A stretch of 64,000 nt of DNA from Cylicocyclus nassatus (Eukaryota > Nematoda > Chromadorea > Rhabditida > Strongylidae), in NCBI GenBank assembly GCA_958299035.1, contig CATQJL010000001.1, positions 12,732,773-12,796,772 of the forward strand, read 5' to 3'. The translations under genes and the position numbers were made by a program. Position 1 is the first letter of the stretch. Every line of letters starts with the position of its first letter. The notes under the pieces are model-generated. The model saw only the letters and a list, made by a program, of their open reading frames with translations. It was not told the origin of the DNA and made no database searches. Shown here one piece after another: positions 34,026-45,561 of the stretch.

Positions 34026-34921
34026 CAGGGTGTCCCAAAAATGTGCACACCAAGTTTTCGATGAAATTCTCTTGCTTCATTAATTGTCATTCCCTGAGTA
34101 CAATTCGCTCGTCTCAACTTAGATTTACAGTTCCGAGCAAGTTACCACCCACTTTTCGTCACTTGTTCACAATTCAACTTTCAGCATGCTGCGCCATTAT
34201 GAAAATCTGGAAATCTGTGTTTCAAGCATGCTAATTTTATACAACTTTTTACAAGATTTCTGAGTTTTTTTGGTCTTGTAATCAGGTTTATAAAGACCTA
34301 GAAAGCAGTTGTTACGCATTACGGAAATAATTCATGGAAGAAGCATATCTTTGATGTGCAGCTTCATAACTGAAATGAGCGACTTTGATAGCACAGTAAC
34401 AGAGCTCTTGGCTGTTCGGTTTTCTTTCAATCAAAATGCAACTCTTGCTCAAAACCATCTTCAAGATCCTTAAAGGCACCGTCCACCCAGATTTTCGACT
34501 TCCACGTTTTTGTCGTTTCAGGGCCTTCTCATGTCCCTGATTCTGAATATGAAGTGGAGAATGCGCAAAAACCTCGACAATCCCCGTTCCAGACAACCCA
34601 CAGGCCAGCTTTCCGGAACGGTGATTGGATGAGCGCGCACAAGTGGGCGGGCATGGATGGGGGTCCTCGTGCATCTTCGCTGTTCCGAAGCGATTTTCTC
34701 GCTTCCGAAGCGGCATTTTGCGCCGCGACTTGGGCAGTGGATTGATAGAGGGCCCTACTATTATATGCTGCCAAAAGCTCAACACCCTTAACTTAGGGTG
34801 AACGGTGCCTTTAACGCGATCCTACAGTAATGAAAGATTGGAGATCCGCTCCATACTGTGAATCTAAGTTGAAGCCAACTCTGCAAAAGGTACCTGGATA
34901 TCGGCAATTCGGGACACCCTG
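34026..34921. mobile_element. CAGGGTGTCCC element, copy 1, hosting a nested TTAA element
   Basis: Inverted ends CAGGGTGTCCC at 34026 and GGGACACCCTG ending at 34921. Without the nested insertion it is about 555 bp, as in copy 2 at 51717-52273. No transposase is seen. Confidence 0.7.
34474..34810. mobile_element. TTAA-flanked element with AGGCACCGT ends, absent from copy 2
   Basis: 337 bp, AGGCACCGTCCACCC at the left and its near-inverse at the right, between TTAA at 34470-34473 and 34811-34814. Copy 2 has a single TTAA at the same place (near 52166). Its GC-richer interior may be captured host sequence; no function is recognised. Confidence 0.88.
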
Positions 34922-35156
34922 TATTTAACCTAGTAAGTTTCAAATCACACGCATGGACTTCCGTGCAGGGTATTATGTACTATCTTCGCTGAAAAAGTGT
35001 CAACAATTCACAAATTTATCAACTTTCTATACTTTTGTTTGATAAATTCCAAAATAGCACATGATGGTGATCAAACATGGTAATTATAAACAGGTCTTTA
35101 AAACAGCCCACGCAAAATCTTTCTTCCAGCACTGTGCTTTAGAAATGGTTCACTGG

Positions 35157-35445
35157 CACGGGGACGAGTGGCGTAGTGGTATGAGGCGCCGCTATGACCA
35201 GATCGGACACAGGCTCGATCCCCGCTCCTGGGCCAGCCAAGCCCTCTACCCTCCAAAGCCGGTAAATTGGTATCAGAGCAATCTGGGAGGATAAAAGCAC
35301 AGACTCGATAATCGGAGCCTCCGCAGGTCACTGTATTAGGCTCGGACGCATACAGTTGCCTCTTCGATTATGAAGTAGTGTGCGTTCGGCGCATGCCCTC
35401 AAAAGACCGAATCCTTTATCCTTTATCCTTTGATCCCTCTCCATT
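35157..35445 (+). mobile_element. tRNA-derived SINE, copy 1
   Basis: The head has an A-box-like GTGGCGTAGTGG and a B-box-like GGCTCGATCCC with tRNA spacing. The body follows and the tail is a short tandem TCCTTTA array. It would be transcribed by RNA polymerase III if active. It is not a tRNA gene, because the head lacks a proper acceptor stem. Confidence 0.75.
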
Positions 35446-35949
35446 ACTTTATATCATGGAAGGAACCCTTTCAAAAGTGCGTTGCAAATTGCGGTGAAAA
35501 AATTTCCAAAAAGCTGTGAGCGCTCATACTGGATAATAATTTATGGCCATCTATTCTTGTGATGAGCGATTGCACTCCACTGTAACTTCTAGTTCATAAG
35601 CTTTGCTAAGTGGACCATATGGACCGCGTTTGCGATAGCCATCAAAAAGGCAATCGTTCCATCTACTAGGTCACATAAACCTGCACAGTTCTTGAAAGCG
35701 GACACAGAAACCCCACTACACATATTTTTACCCATTTGAAATTCTTTGGAGTTGAAAGATAGCAAGGAAGCCATTGTTGAAAGTTTCTACTTCAGCCTGC
35801 AGCTATGTAGAAAGGTCAGAGTCTCGCTAGCAGCAGTAAACCTGTGTTGAAACCAAAGCTACATTATAGTACCTGAAGATCCGCGAAAGCTAGATGGGAG
35901 TTGCTAACTACCAAAGTCCGGCGCATGAAACTAATAGTGATTAACTTAC

Positions 35950-36063
35950 CGTTTTACCCGACAAACCGCTTTCTAGTCGATACCAGTTAACAAGAAGAGG
36001 AATTTGCTCCCCTGAAGATCCATGGCCTGGACGGGGGTAGACTGGACATACCTCGCCACCGTG
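35950..36063 (-). CDS. Argonaute N-terminal exon candidate, copy 1
   Basis: A 114-base open exon (38 codons, phase 0 at both ends) bounded by a TTCAG acceptor and a GTAAGT donor. It contains RPGHGSSGEQIPLLVNWY, which matches the start of nematode Argonautes (Gly-Thr-x-Gly, then Ile-x-Leu-x-x-Asn-x-phenyl). The segment just downstream on the minus strand, near 35870, reads YYNVALVSTQ, which looks like the following YxYDV strand, but the phase does not join cleanly, so a missed intron or a frameshift is possible. It lies 7 kb upstream of the 28-kb exons on the same strand, in the order expected for a single gene. Confidence 0.5.
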
Positions 36064-38205
36064 CTGAACATTCATATTTTATATGGAAACAAGACGACTA
36101 TTTTTCAGAGATAATTTGCAACCCCAAATGCAGAATGGAATAGATGAGCGTGGCCAGCAACGATAGCTGGCGCGGTCAGCAACCTGCGCATAATTCACAT
36201 TTCTGTCCATCTGCACGCAGTGATTCAAAACATTTCCTTCTTTTATGCTGCCAGTTAGACTGAAAAGTCAGATTCTGGCTCCTGAAATGAGGTGAGAAAA
36301 TACGTTGCAGATATCAGAACAAGCTTCCAATGGTGGGACTTCATAAATTTTGCGTTTTTTCTTTGCAATTACATTACCGAACTGCCATAAATTTTGCGTT
36401 TTTTCTTTGCATACCGAACTGCCCTACTACTGAAGTTCCGAGCAGATACATGAACCATACTCAAGGGACTCGCGTCACTGAAAGTTGCTCGCACACCGCC
36501 GTCATTAACAAACGACAGCGTCGCGCAATGGTGCGCGACAGGCAGTCTGTCTTGTAGACGCAGTCTATCTTTATGGACGAGTCGCGCATTAACGCGCGGG
36601 ACCCCAAATTTCAAACCTGAGATATCCAATCGTTCTAATTCGTGCTCGTATGATCAATTTCGGCTAAGCGTTATCTAATGTTGTTGATCGCGTCCTCAGT
36701 GGCAAGCTCCTCTCACTTGTCAAAATTGCCGGAATTCGCACAAATTCTAGCAGTTTAAACAAAACTCAGCATTTTGCCGAGTAGAAGGAGCTTGTAAAAG
36801 GGTGATGCGGGTTTGCTCTGCCAACTTCTTTTTTTTCGCGCATAGGTGCATGCATACATACATGCAGTCAGATTTAAGAATGCAGGAAACGGCTCGTAGA
36901 AACAAACATCAAAAATGGCTCGTTGTCAAGGTGTCTTATGGCAAATACAAAGGTGTTCTGCAAAGGATGACACTAGCGACGATCAAAATCAAATTTGCTT
37001 TTATCATCACACGCCTCAATCAGTGTCCGTATGGTGTAATCTGAGTCAAACTTTTTCGTTTTTGAAAGGCAAAGCAAAAACTTGCTAGCTGTTACCAGTA
37101 CCACACGAATGAAATGCTCCCGATGTTTTCGAGCGCGCAAAAATCTCAAAAATTACATACTCATTCTTGAAAGGTAATGGTCAGAATTTACCCAGCTACA
37201 TCAAACTAGCTGTATTTCATGCGACTCGCATCAAAATTTTTATTTCCCCCGCCCTCCCCCCCCCTCGGTACGCCACTGAGGAGTAGGCATCTTTGTCAAT
37301 CAGGGCCTCCATCGAGCCCGGGCAAACTTTTTTCTGATCGTATCATCCAATTCATTTCGACGGCAGACCAACGCGAATTACGACAGCTTACGCAACGTGG
37401 CGAAAAAAAGGATACGAGGAGTTTTGGAAACTCAAACATGCAGTTTCACAACGTTATGTGATATATACATGTACGACAATTTGATCGGTGATTTCACCAC
37501 CTGTGTAGGAAAAAAAGCGCTAACCAATTATGTGAGCGATAAATGATTAAGGACAAGAAACAACAAAGGACTGCTGCTGACTGAATTTGCTGCTTCCAGA
37601 AGCCTGACAGCAAAGATGAACCTGGCGATCTCCCGGATGGTCAGGTTTGAGAAGAGATCGATTATGACGTTAAAAGAATAATAACCAATGTAGAAGTACT
37701 TAATCGATTCAGTGCTAAAAACGATCACCGCTCATTCTGGCTACAGTTGATGTTCTTACTAAGGCACTATCGTCCGCTCACACCAACTACCATCGATTAA
37801 AGTAAGCTTAAAATGAAAGCCCTCTTTCAGTGATCCTTTTGCTGATTTCATCTTGGATGTAGTGCTGAATGATCCGGTAACTGTTAGAAAAAGACGCTCA
37901 TCTCTCTCAAGGAAGCTGCCGCTAGATAAGAAATAAGTTGGAAACCGTTGGAACAAATGTGTATCTAAACGAACTCGGTCTCTTCTTTTACTGAGGCGTG
38001 AGCTGAAGTCTGGAATAGAACACAGGAAATTTTCTAATGCTCTTCATTATGCAACTGTCTGCAAAGCTGCTCGATAAAAAATGATCGTTATCGACATCGC
38101 CTTTTCGTTCTTCAGCGTGCCATCCGATGCAGCATAAAGCATGGACGTCTTGAACTCATTCGACAGCGTGAAGTTATCAGTCAGTTATGTCGACAAAATG
38201 GAAAA

Positions 38206-39265
38206 ATGACCTCTTACTCCACCGAAGCCAACTCATTAGGGAACAACTTTTTTGCCGAGTTCTATATCAGAAGCGGAGTTTTCCCTGAGTTCAGAATTTA
38301 TCAGCCTATAACCAATACGATCACTGCCGACGAACTGAGAAAAGATGTCAAAAATTCGTGCCAACACTGCTCCAGGCATCATGTTATTCGTCCCAAAGAT
38401 GCTAAGTACGGCGTCTCATCTTAGCTCACAAATATCATAAACCGACTAATTGAAAATGACACTATTCTTATCGACTTCTTACATGTTAACGTGATCCTTT
38501 TCTGCAAAAAAGCATTGCAAACTTCAATTTCGTTTTTACCAATATACAAAGCTTTAACAAGAGCCTGGCCCGTTGAGTAGAAGAAAAAGCAGGCCAGTCC
38601 AAGGAAGCGATTGAGATGGATATTGTAGCGATGGAAGAAAACTTCACTATCTTGCCTTTGCGGACTACGTTATGCTTATAAATCACTGTCCAGCTCGACT
38701 ACAACCAAAGGCAGCAAAACTTCTTAAAGCGTGGGAGTACACTGGATTTAAAGTCAGCGGAAACAAGACCAAATGGATGGATGCCGACAGAGGAAACATT
38801 TGGACAAGTTCAACCTAACACCAAATGGTAATATCATCGAACGCGTACATTCCATTTTTATCTCGGCCAACTACTACGATGTTCGCATGACCAGGACATG
38901 AAAGCATCAAGATGCATCGTTTTGGCATGGCACGTTTCAAACAAAACACAAGAATTCCTCACGAACAAAAATGTGGCTGTTTATCTAAAGTGTCACAATT
39001 TTTATACCATAATTCTCCCGACACTTATATATGACTAGAAACCTGGGCGCTGACAAAAGAGTCGCTAACGACGCTCCTCCGATGTCAGAGAGCGATGGAA
39101 AGACCAATGCTGGGATTTCGTTTAAAAGATCAAGTTATCAAATTGTATGATCCATCATATAGCTGAAAGACGCTTTTGCAGCAGCACAAAAAAGAAAGTG
39201 GTGATTTGTCCAAAAATATGATGCATCAAGGAAAAGGGAGATGGACAACAGCTTTAACGAGTTAG
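38206..39265 (+). pseudogene. Degenerate LINE reverse transcriptase remnant, copy 1
   Basis: Broken open segments resemble a nematode LINE RT: ADELRKDVK, then, near 38660, FADYVMLINH followed by a GFKVSGNKTKWM-like block (Lys-Thr-x-x-Met motif), then LIYD and a GRWTTAL-like tail near 39250. The usual FADD is FADY here, in both copies. Multiple stops and frame changes are present. Confidence 0.55.
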
Positions 39266-39674
39266 ATACCAGCCACCGGTCAAGGTTTCGAATACGGCAA
39301 ACCCAGACTAGGAAGACTACATTCGAGCCTGGATAATCTCTAAACCCACTCGTAACTGGCAAAAACAACTGAAGAACCATCACCAAAGGAAAAAACATGG
39401 TATAGCATATGCAGTCCCACTGAATATCTGAAATCTCAAACGAAAACATCACGATTTTTCTAGATGCTTGTAAAACCGTTCAGATTGAATAAGGAATAAG
39501 AGTAACAATCTTTGAGACTACCGTTTCAAGGCAAGTTCGATATACAGCTTGTTTGAAATGGATGGGTTAAGTTCTGCCCATTCCCTCGTTAATGTAGCTT
39601 GTCTTCGCGTGGCGTGCACGGAATGATAAGACAAGTCACAAGTTAATAAGTTCCCTAAATTTCGTTTTTGACAG

Positions 39675-39905
39675 TCATGAGCTTCTTGACTGCCGCCGGT
39701 GGCTGCACGCGACTTTCAAACGGAAAGTTGTACAGCTAATTTTCCCGCCGGTGTATCCGTTCCACAAACACGCCTGCCCATCTATTTGATGGTCTTCCAC
39801 GAAAGCGTTTTGCTTCGCGAAGATTCCACTCTGACATTCATAGTACCATCTCTTGTCTCTCACACTGTAACCTCCCATTGGTGTTCCGTTTTCACATAGT
39901 ATCAA
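39675..39905 (-). pseudogene. LINE 3'-end remnant, copy 1
   Basis: Minus-strand reading resembles the C-terminal tail of LINE RTs (RW..EC then GRPS-like). The better preserved version is at 61104-61290. It is decayed. Confidence 0.4.
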
Positions 39906-40562
39906 GGTGAATGAGGACGGGAATTACATGCGCACTATGAAGTTCGGCGTGTTGCCTTCAGGTAATCTTCAAAATACTGCGCTTGAACATTTCGTATATA
40001 GCTCTGAGCTTCGCGACTGAGCCCGGAAGAACGGCTAAGTCAAACGGATGGCCAATCCAGAGTCAAACAGATGGGCAATCCAGATCCATCAGATGGTCGG
40101 TCGCTTTTTTCATAGGACCAAAGCCGGCACAAGCTGCTCTTCTTCTCCATTGATGAATACTTTTTCAAAGGTGCCTTAATCTACACTTGCAAAAAGTTTG
40201 CTGACCTTTTCAACGTTCTACAATCACTCTCTTGTTGAAACTAATCCTTGAACAAAATAAATGACAACATCGACGGTAGCAGGGATGCTGGGTGAACGAA
40301 GTCGGACAGTGTCAAAACTAGCAGATTATTGCTTCACGAGTCTGTACACATACAGCTACTCCGTGTTTGCAATCTTATGCGTTGGCTACCCATATGCGAC
40401 GCAAAACTTCTTTGTAATACGAAATAACCAGACAATCTCCACTATTCAAAATTCCATACGATACTTTACGATAAACTAAACCTCGTTTAGAAATTGTTTG
40501 GCAGATAGGGAATGCAGATGGGTAGCAAGCATTGTGTGATTTGGATATTGTACAGCTTTTTA

Positions 40563-40853
40563 AGACAGTGGATCAGCATGGACCTTCCTCGGATTTGAGT
40601 GGGTTTAGGTAGTAAACCCCTCAAGTACACTGTAGCCGAAATTCCATGCCAATCGCTATGTCCTATAAACGCGCTTCAAAACTCGACCAACCCCACCCAC
40701 TCAATGGAAGTGAACGAAGTAGGTGAAGTTTTGGAGCGCATCTTTCAGGACTTAGCGCATGAATTGGTACGTGGAGTCTTACAGTGTACTTGAAGAATCT
40801 ACTACCTAACCCCACCAAAATCCGAGAAGGACCGTTTTGCCGATCCACTGCCT
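40563..40853. repeat. Foldback repeat, copy 1
   Basis: Left arm (CAGTGGATC ... TTAGGTAGTA ... CAAGTACACTGTA) and right arm are inverted copies around GAGCGCATCTT. No target duplication was identified. Confidence 0.65.
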
Positions 40854-41490
40854 ATAAGGCAGCGTGGCGAATGTACGCTGCGTATACAGCGTGAGTCGCC
40901 TAGGCCACAAAGTCTGTCAGGATCTCGTTCGCTTTTAACTTGTTGACGCCACCAAAATTTGTCACATGACTTCTGAAAAGGCATCTCACTCTGCGAGCAC
41001 CTCACTACTTCTCCACCCACAGTCTCGACTTGCGTTTAATCCCATTATTCTACTGACAGGCAAAGGCGCTCCCAAGTTCGTCATTCACACAAACAACTCC
41101 TACCCTTGTATGGTCCGGACCGACGGATGTTTGTTGTGATGTGGATGCATGCATCTTCTTGAAGGTATTCTGCAAATTAGTCTCTTTTGACTTTTACAAG
41201 ATACGAGTAACTGTTAAAAAGAAGACACAAAAAGCGACATACCTAACAGGCAATCAACTTGCCCCGTGACTAAAAGCCAAGTGGAGTCCACAAAATGGAG
41301 AGGAGCTTCCAAAGTTTTGCAGTCTCGTCAGCAAAAGATGCAATTCGAAGGCTACCGCTTTTATATTCTTTTCCGGAGTCATTAAATTGCATAAAGTATG
41401 GCATTCATATTAATGCTCACGAGCCAAGGGTTGTTTACGTTTGTCTGCATCACTTCTGGACCTAGATAATGGAGCGACCCACAGACAAGG

Positions 41491-42110
41491 TGTGAGGCTA
41501 CTTTTTGCACCACGCTCCCAGCACGTAAGTTCACCACGCACGAGGACGAGCGGGATCGCTGTGTGGACTTCACAGAAAATTGAGTCGCAAACAGATTTAC
41601 GCGTCTTCAAACTCGCAGAACTGAGTCTTCATTTTTGAAGTCGTAAATGTGAATGCGTACGTTTTGCACGCAATTCTTTACCCCACTGATGAGGAAGAAA
41701 ATCTGTGCGCACTTGGCGCAAAAAAGTTTGGGTAAATCCTCAATTTGTCAACCTATTAGCAAAGACATTGAAAATATTTTTGCTCAGAAATTAGCACAGG
41801 TATTCACTGGCCGTTTTTGCACCTAGCAAGCCCGTAAAAGCAATAATCGATGCAAATTCGCAATTATACTGAAAGTACCTAATTTCCGCTTCTCAAGTGA
41901 CCGATCTTACATGGAACTTCTCAACTTCAACTCCATTTACTTGTTGTGTACAAGCCAGTTATGATGAACAGCATTGCGCGGTAAGTCTCAATTTCACCAT
42001 CAAGCGAGCATAGGAAGGTACAGAGTTTGTCGAACCAATGCGAACCTCTGCAAAGTAGAGATGCCGCAATGGTTTTCCAGTAAACGCTACTCATAACGAT
42101 AATATTTGTG
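41491..42110. repeat. Diverged relative of the 30.9-32.3 kb Helitron-like unit
   Basis: Shares scattered blocks and a decayed terminal hairpin near 42035-42072 (CCAATGCGAACCTCTGC / GTAGAGATGCCGCAATGG). No coding content. Confidence 0.45.
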
Positions 42111-42114
42111 GATA

Positions 42115-42809
42115 CAGGGTGTCCGTAAAGTATGTATACACCGTTTGATCGTTAATATCTTTTTTCCCAAGAAGTCATTTGCCTTGCTTCAGGTACCGTT
42201 TTGTAGAGCTGGCTTCAGCTTAGATTTACAGTATGGAGCGAATCACCCACCTCTCTTCATTACTGCAGGAATACGGCGGAAACTTCAAGGAGGGTTTTGA
42301 GCCATGAAAGGTCATATTTTGGCTCAGAAAGGAATAAAACAGCCTGAAAACTTTTACACTAGGCTAATTAGAGCTGCTGATTCTATCGTAAAGTTTTCAA
42401 CTTATTACGATGCTTTATTGAAGAGTTATGCCAGGTAAGAGGGAGCGGCCATTTTTTCAATATTCCTTAAAAGCGACTACACCGTTTAGAAGGCTTCGCA
42501 ATTCTTGTGAATGGTTGAGTACTGAACTCAGCGTTCATAAAAACCCTATTACACAAGATTTCACTTTTCAGTTTTCACTTTCATTTTTTTGAAAAATTTT
42601 GAAACGGCAGCTTTTTCCACATTGACACCATATGTTTCAAGTTTCTACCGTAATCCTACAGTAATGAAGAAAGATGGGTGTTTCGTTCTATACTGCAAAT
42701 CTAAGTTGAAGCCAGTTCTACAAAATCGTTCCTAAGGAAAGGCAAAAGACTTCTTGGGAAAAAAGATATTAACGATCAAACAGTGTATACATACTTTACG
42801 GACACCCTG
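42115..42809. mobile_element. CAGGGTGTCCGTAAAG element
   Basis: Inverted ends of about 85 bp (CAGGGTGTCCGTAAAGTATG...), preceded by TA. No transposase ORF is seen. A truncated relative ends at the first adapter (13661-13909). Confidence 0.8.
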
Positions 42810-42814
42810 TGTAT

Positions 42815-43345
42815 TAGGTTGAACCAAAAGTTCTGTCGTTTCATTTTCCAAAGTTTGTAACTCCGCGAAATTACACGGATTTGCTTGCTTGTAATTTTAT
42901 TAGAAAGAATAAGTCTTTCGCTTTCAAATGCTGTTCCGTAGTGCTTCTGTTTCATACTGAGTGCGGAGATAAAAATGGAAAACTAAGACCATATAAGGTT
43001 TGACCATTTTAAGTTAGGTCGCCAAAAATCGAGAACGCTGCAGAAAAATGTGAAATCATCAGTACTTATGTTTTTGGCCTACCCTTTGCAACTATGAAAA
43101 GTTTGTGCTGTTTGGACGTCTCTGTGAAAAGTTATGATTCTCGCGAAAATTGACAAATTAATTGATTTCGGCGTTTTCCATAGTAAACTTGATGCTCATA
43201 ACTTCTCACAGAAACGTCCAAACACCACAAACTTTTCACAGTTGCAAAGGGTAGGGCAAAAAACATAAGTACTGACGATTTAGATTTTTCTGCAGCGTTC
43301 CCGATTTTTGGCGACCTAACTTAAAATGGTCAAAGCTTATATGGT
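42815..43345. mobile_element. Mariner-type foldback, truncated on the right by the Penelope-like element
   Basis: Starts TA-GGTTGAACCAAAAGTTC, a mariner-like terminus. The inner part is a palindrome with arms of about 145 bp centred near 43160. After ATGGTCTT (43345) the sequence switches to Penelope-like DNA, while the copy at 62967-63444 continues into its right TIR. Confidence 0.8.
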
Positions 43346-43396
43346 CTTGTCGGTGAGATTGTTGAGCTTGACCAAGATTGGTATGATAACTTTATT

Positions 43397-43439
43397 GGCT
43401 GACGTCGACGTTTCGGCGATCTACGCCTTCTTCGGAGCC
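43397..43439 (-). ncRNA. Hammerhead-ribozyme-like motif of the Penelope-like element
   Basis: On the minus strand: stem I GGCT/AGCC, core CCGAAGA, stem II GGCG/CGCC, GAAA, stem III ACGT/ACGT around a 2-base loop, and a cleavage-site-like GTC. Hammerheads are known in Penelope-like terminal repeats. The core has C where CUGANGA has U, plus an extra A before stem II, so this copy may be inactive. Confidence 0.6.
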
Positions 43440-43644
43440 TGGAAAGACGAAGTCATAAGTGTCTATCCGCTCAGACGTCAAGTGCCAGGAACAAAATAAA
43501 CCCGAAGAGATTAGCCAAAGACATTATCAGAGCCACAAGAACACATACTCACCTTAGACGTAGCACAATCGGTAGCTGGAGAACAGACCACCTTATACAA
43601 AACTGTGCCTCCAACCTCTATTTATACGCCTGAGTGACCTGACC

Positions 43645-45534
43645 TCAGTCAAACCCACAGAGGGCCTGATAAGGCGCGAGTTCGGTGGTGATAGCAAGGC
43701 ACTCGTCTTTTCTGTTCATTTTAGGATTTTTCGCAGCAATCCAAAATGCTTCTAACGTTTTGCGTGCCAGGAGTTCGGGCTCAAACGATAAGATCTTTAC
43801 TGCAATCTAAATTTCAGCACCTTCATGACGGCTTATTCGATGTTGCCCCAGTGGTGTGGAGGGCCTTGACTTATTTAGCCCATCTAGATGTTCCTTGATG
43901 CGAACACAAAGAGGGCGCCCGGTCTCTCCGATGTAGGTGTCTCCACATGATAAACATGTGATCCGGCAAATCACTCCTGACACCATACAATCACCCTCTC
44001 TGCTATATGGGCATATTACACAACCTGGAGTCAAACAATTACGGTCATAAATGCGGTTGCGAACCAGTTGGCGCTTCAAATCTGGGGGTGGTATATCGAC
44101 CACTCTAACCGCCTCTTGCAAACCCGCGCGTTGTACGCACCGCCGCACTGCCCTGCTAAGTTCATCCGAAACAAACGGCAAGCAGAAAGGGATCTTATCA
44201 GCTATGGAAGCTGAATTGATCCTTCTGCTCAAAGAGCCGCTTTGTCGGGCAGAGCAGCCACCGGAGTAGCCATCTGATTTGGCGATCTGGGAGGCCATGC
44301 CCAAAGACACTGCACGCTCCTGGCTCCCAGATGAGACTCGAGCTGCTGTTCTGAACATATTTGCAATGATAGAACTTTTGGTTTTGCGAGGGTGTGCAGA
44401 CAAATAATGCACCAATATATTTTTGCAGCTGGGTTTGCGGTACCACCTAGTTCTGTACTCCCCACCCACTAGATGAATTTGGACATTAAGAAACGCAAGC
44501 CAGTTTTCGTGGGGCTTTTCCCTGGTGAACTTAATGCTGGAAAACTGCTCGTTAAGCGTGCGGAAACATATGTCCATCTCGGTCTGAGAAGGGCAAACTA
44601 TGCAGCAATCATCTATATAACGGCAGTACAGCAGCGGCTTGCGCTCTAGCACTGGCGCCTCTACCTTAGACATGAAAGCAATGGCAAGTGTTGGTGCTAA
44701 ACGTTGCCCCATTGCTAGTCCCCTTACCTGCTTATAGTAATGGCCCGACCACCTAAAAACGTTACAACTCAAGCACTCGCTTAAAAGGGACATCAAGGTG
44801 TTTATGGTAAATCCATATAAGCGCAGTGAGGACTGATGCTGAGATAGAAGCTCGCGCACAGCTTGCATTGCGGCATCGTTTGACACATTGGTACAGAGCG
44901 AAGTAACGTCAAACGACTCTATAACGGAGTTTGAGCTAAACTGCGTATTGCGGAGGCGGTCGAGTAGCATACCAGTGTTAGAGAGGTGTGCAGGGATGTA
45001 CTGTAATAGCTGCGTTAAGATTAGATTAATAAACCACGCAATCCTATCTGTCGGACCTCCGACATTGCTGATTATTGGCCTTACTTTGAAATCGCATGCA
45101 TTGTTTGACGTAAGACCTGCGGCGGGAGGTTTGTGCGTTTTGATAAGCGTATACAAGACTGGACAGACAGGCAGTTCGCATTTTAAACGCGCTATTATAC
45201 TTTTAGGTAAGCCTGCAGAGTGAGCTGTTTCTGACCAAACCCTATTGAGACGGCGATATTGCTTCTTAAATTCATCGGCGGAGGAAGGCTGGTAAACGCT
45301 GCGATCCGCCAGATGATTTCGTGTCATTGCCATGTCCAATTCACGTGAAACGACCACGAACTCCCCTCCTTTATCGCTCACAGAAATTTTGATCTCGCCT
45401 GCGTTGCAGAGATCACGGATCTCACGCAGGCCGCGGCGCTGTGAAAGTGTTAAATTATGATTTGCGCGGTTTCTGCGGCATTTGCTGATGATAGAGAACC
45501 AGAGGTTGCAAACACGCGAAACTGTGTATCTACC
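43645..45534 (-). CDS. Penelope-like reverse transcriptase with C-terminal GIY-YIG endonuclease, interrupted by one stop
   Basis: The enzyme copies its RNA into DNA primed at a nick made by the GIY-YIG domain. RT motifs: TLIKTHKPP, ESFDVTSLCTNV (motif A Asp), GLAMGQRLAPTLA (motif B) and CRYIDDCCIV (catalytic YIDD). GIY-YIG: CVICP linker cysteines, CGDTYIGETGR and RIKEH. TAG at 43807-43809 stops the ORF, but the same frame continues 53 codons to TGA at 43645-43647 with a family-typical tail (ARKTLEAFW, NPKMNRKDECLAI). The stop is therefore a mutation or error inside the gene. The N-terminus is missing: the Met that opens the apparent ORF at 45555 lies in adapter sequence. Confidence 0.9.
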
Positions 45535-45560
45535 AGTACTCTGCGTTGATACCACTGCTT
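45535..45560. other. Residual amplification adapter at contig edge
   Basis: Same 26 bases and orientation as at 13910-13935, next to the second N run. Confidence 0.93.
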
Positions 45561-45561
45561 A

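Larger units (their letters stand above)
27346..41490. repeat. Large duplication, copy 1
   Basis: Matches 46062-62966 base for base over most of its length, with scattered substitutions and a few clean insertions. Homology ends at GTGTGAGGCTA, position 41490. Copy 1 alone carries 30887-32297 and the TTAA element at 34474-34810. Confidence 0.95.
43346..45534 (-). mobile_element. Penelope-like retroelement, 5' part lost at the scaffold gap
   Basis: Minus-strand element with RT plus GIY-YIG ORF, a 3' flank with a hammerhead-like motif, and a junction with the mariner foldback at 43345/43346. The 5' end is cut by adapter at 45535. Confidence 0.85.

Noticed and set aside
35157..35240. tRNA genes at 35157, 54402 and 6671
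   Set aside because: A- and B-box-like sequences are present, but the acceptor stem does not close and each head is followed by the same repeat body, so they are SINEs.
35589..35774. Minus ORF containing GVSVSAFKNCAGLCDLVDGTIAF as a linker-1 exon
   Set aside because: It looked Argonaute-like at first, but it lies upstream of the better linker-1 exons at 28 kb, the frame is not kept in copy 1, and the phase does not join.
36802..37044. Conserved 80-codon plus-strand ORF, also at 56059-56253
   Set aside because: The differences between the copies that I compared all change amino acids, so there is no sign of coding constraint.
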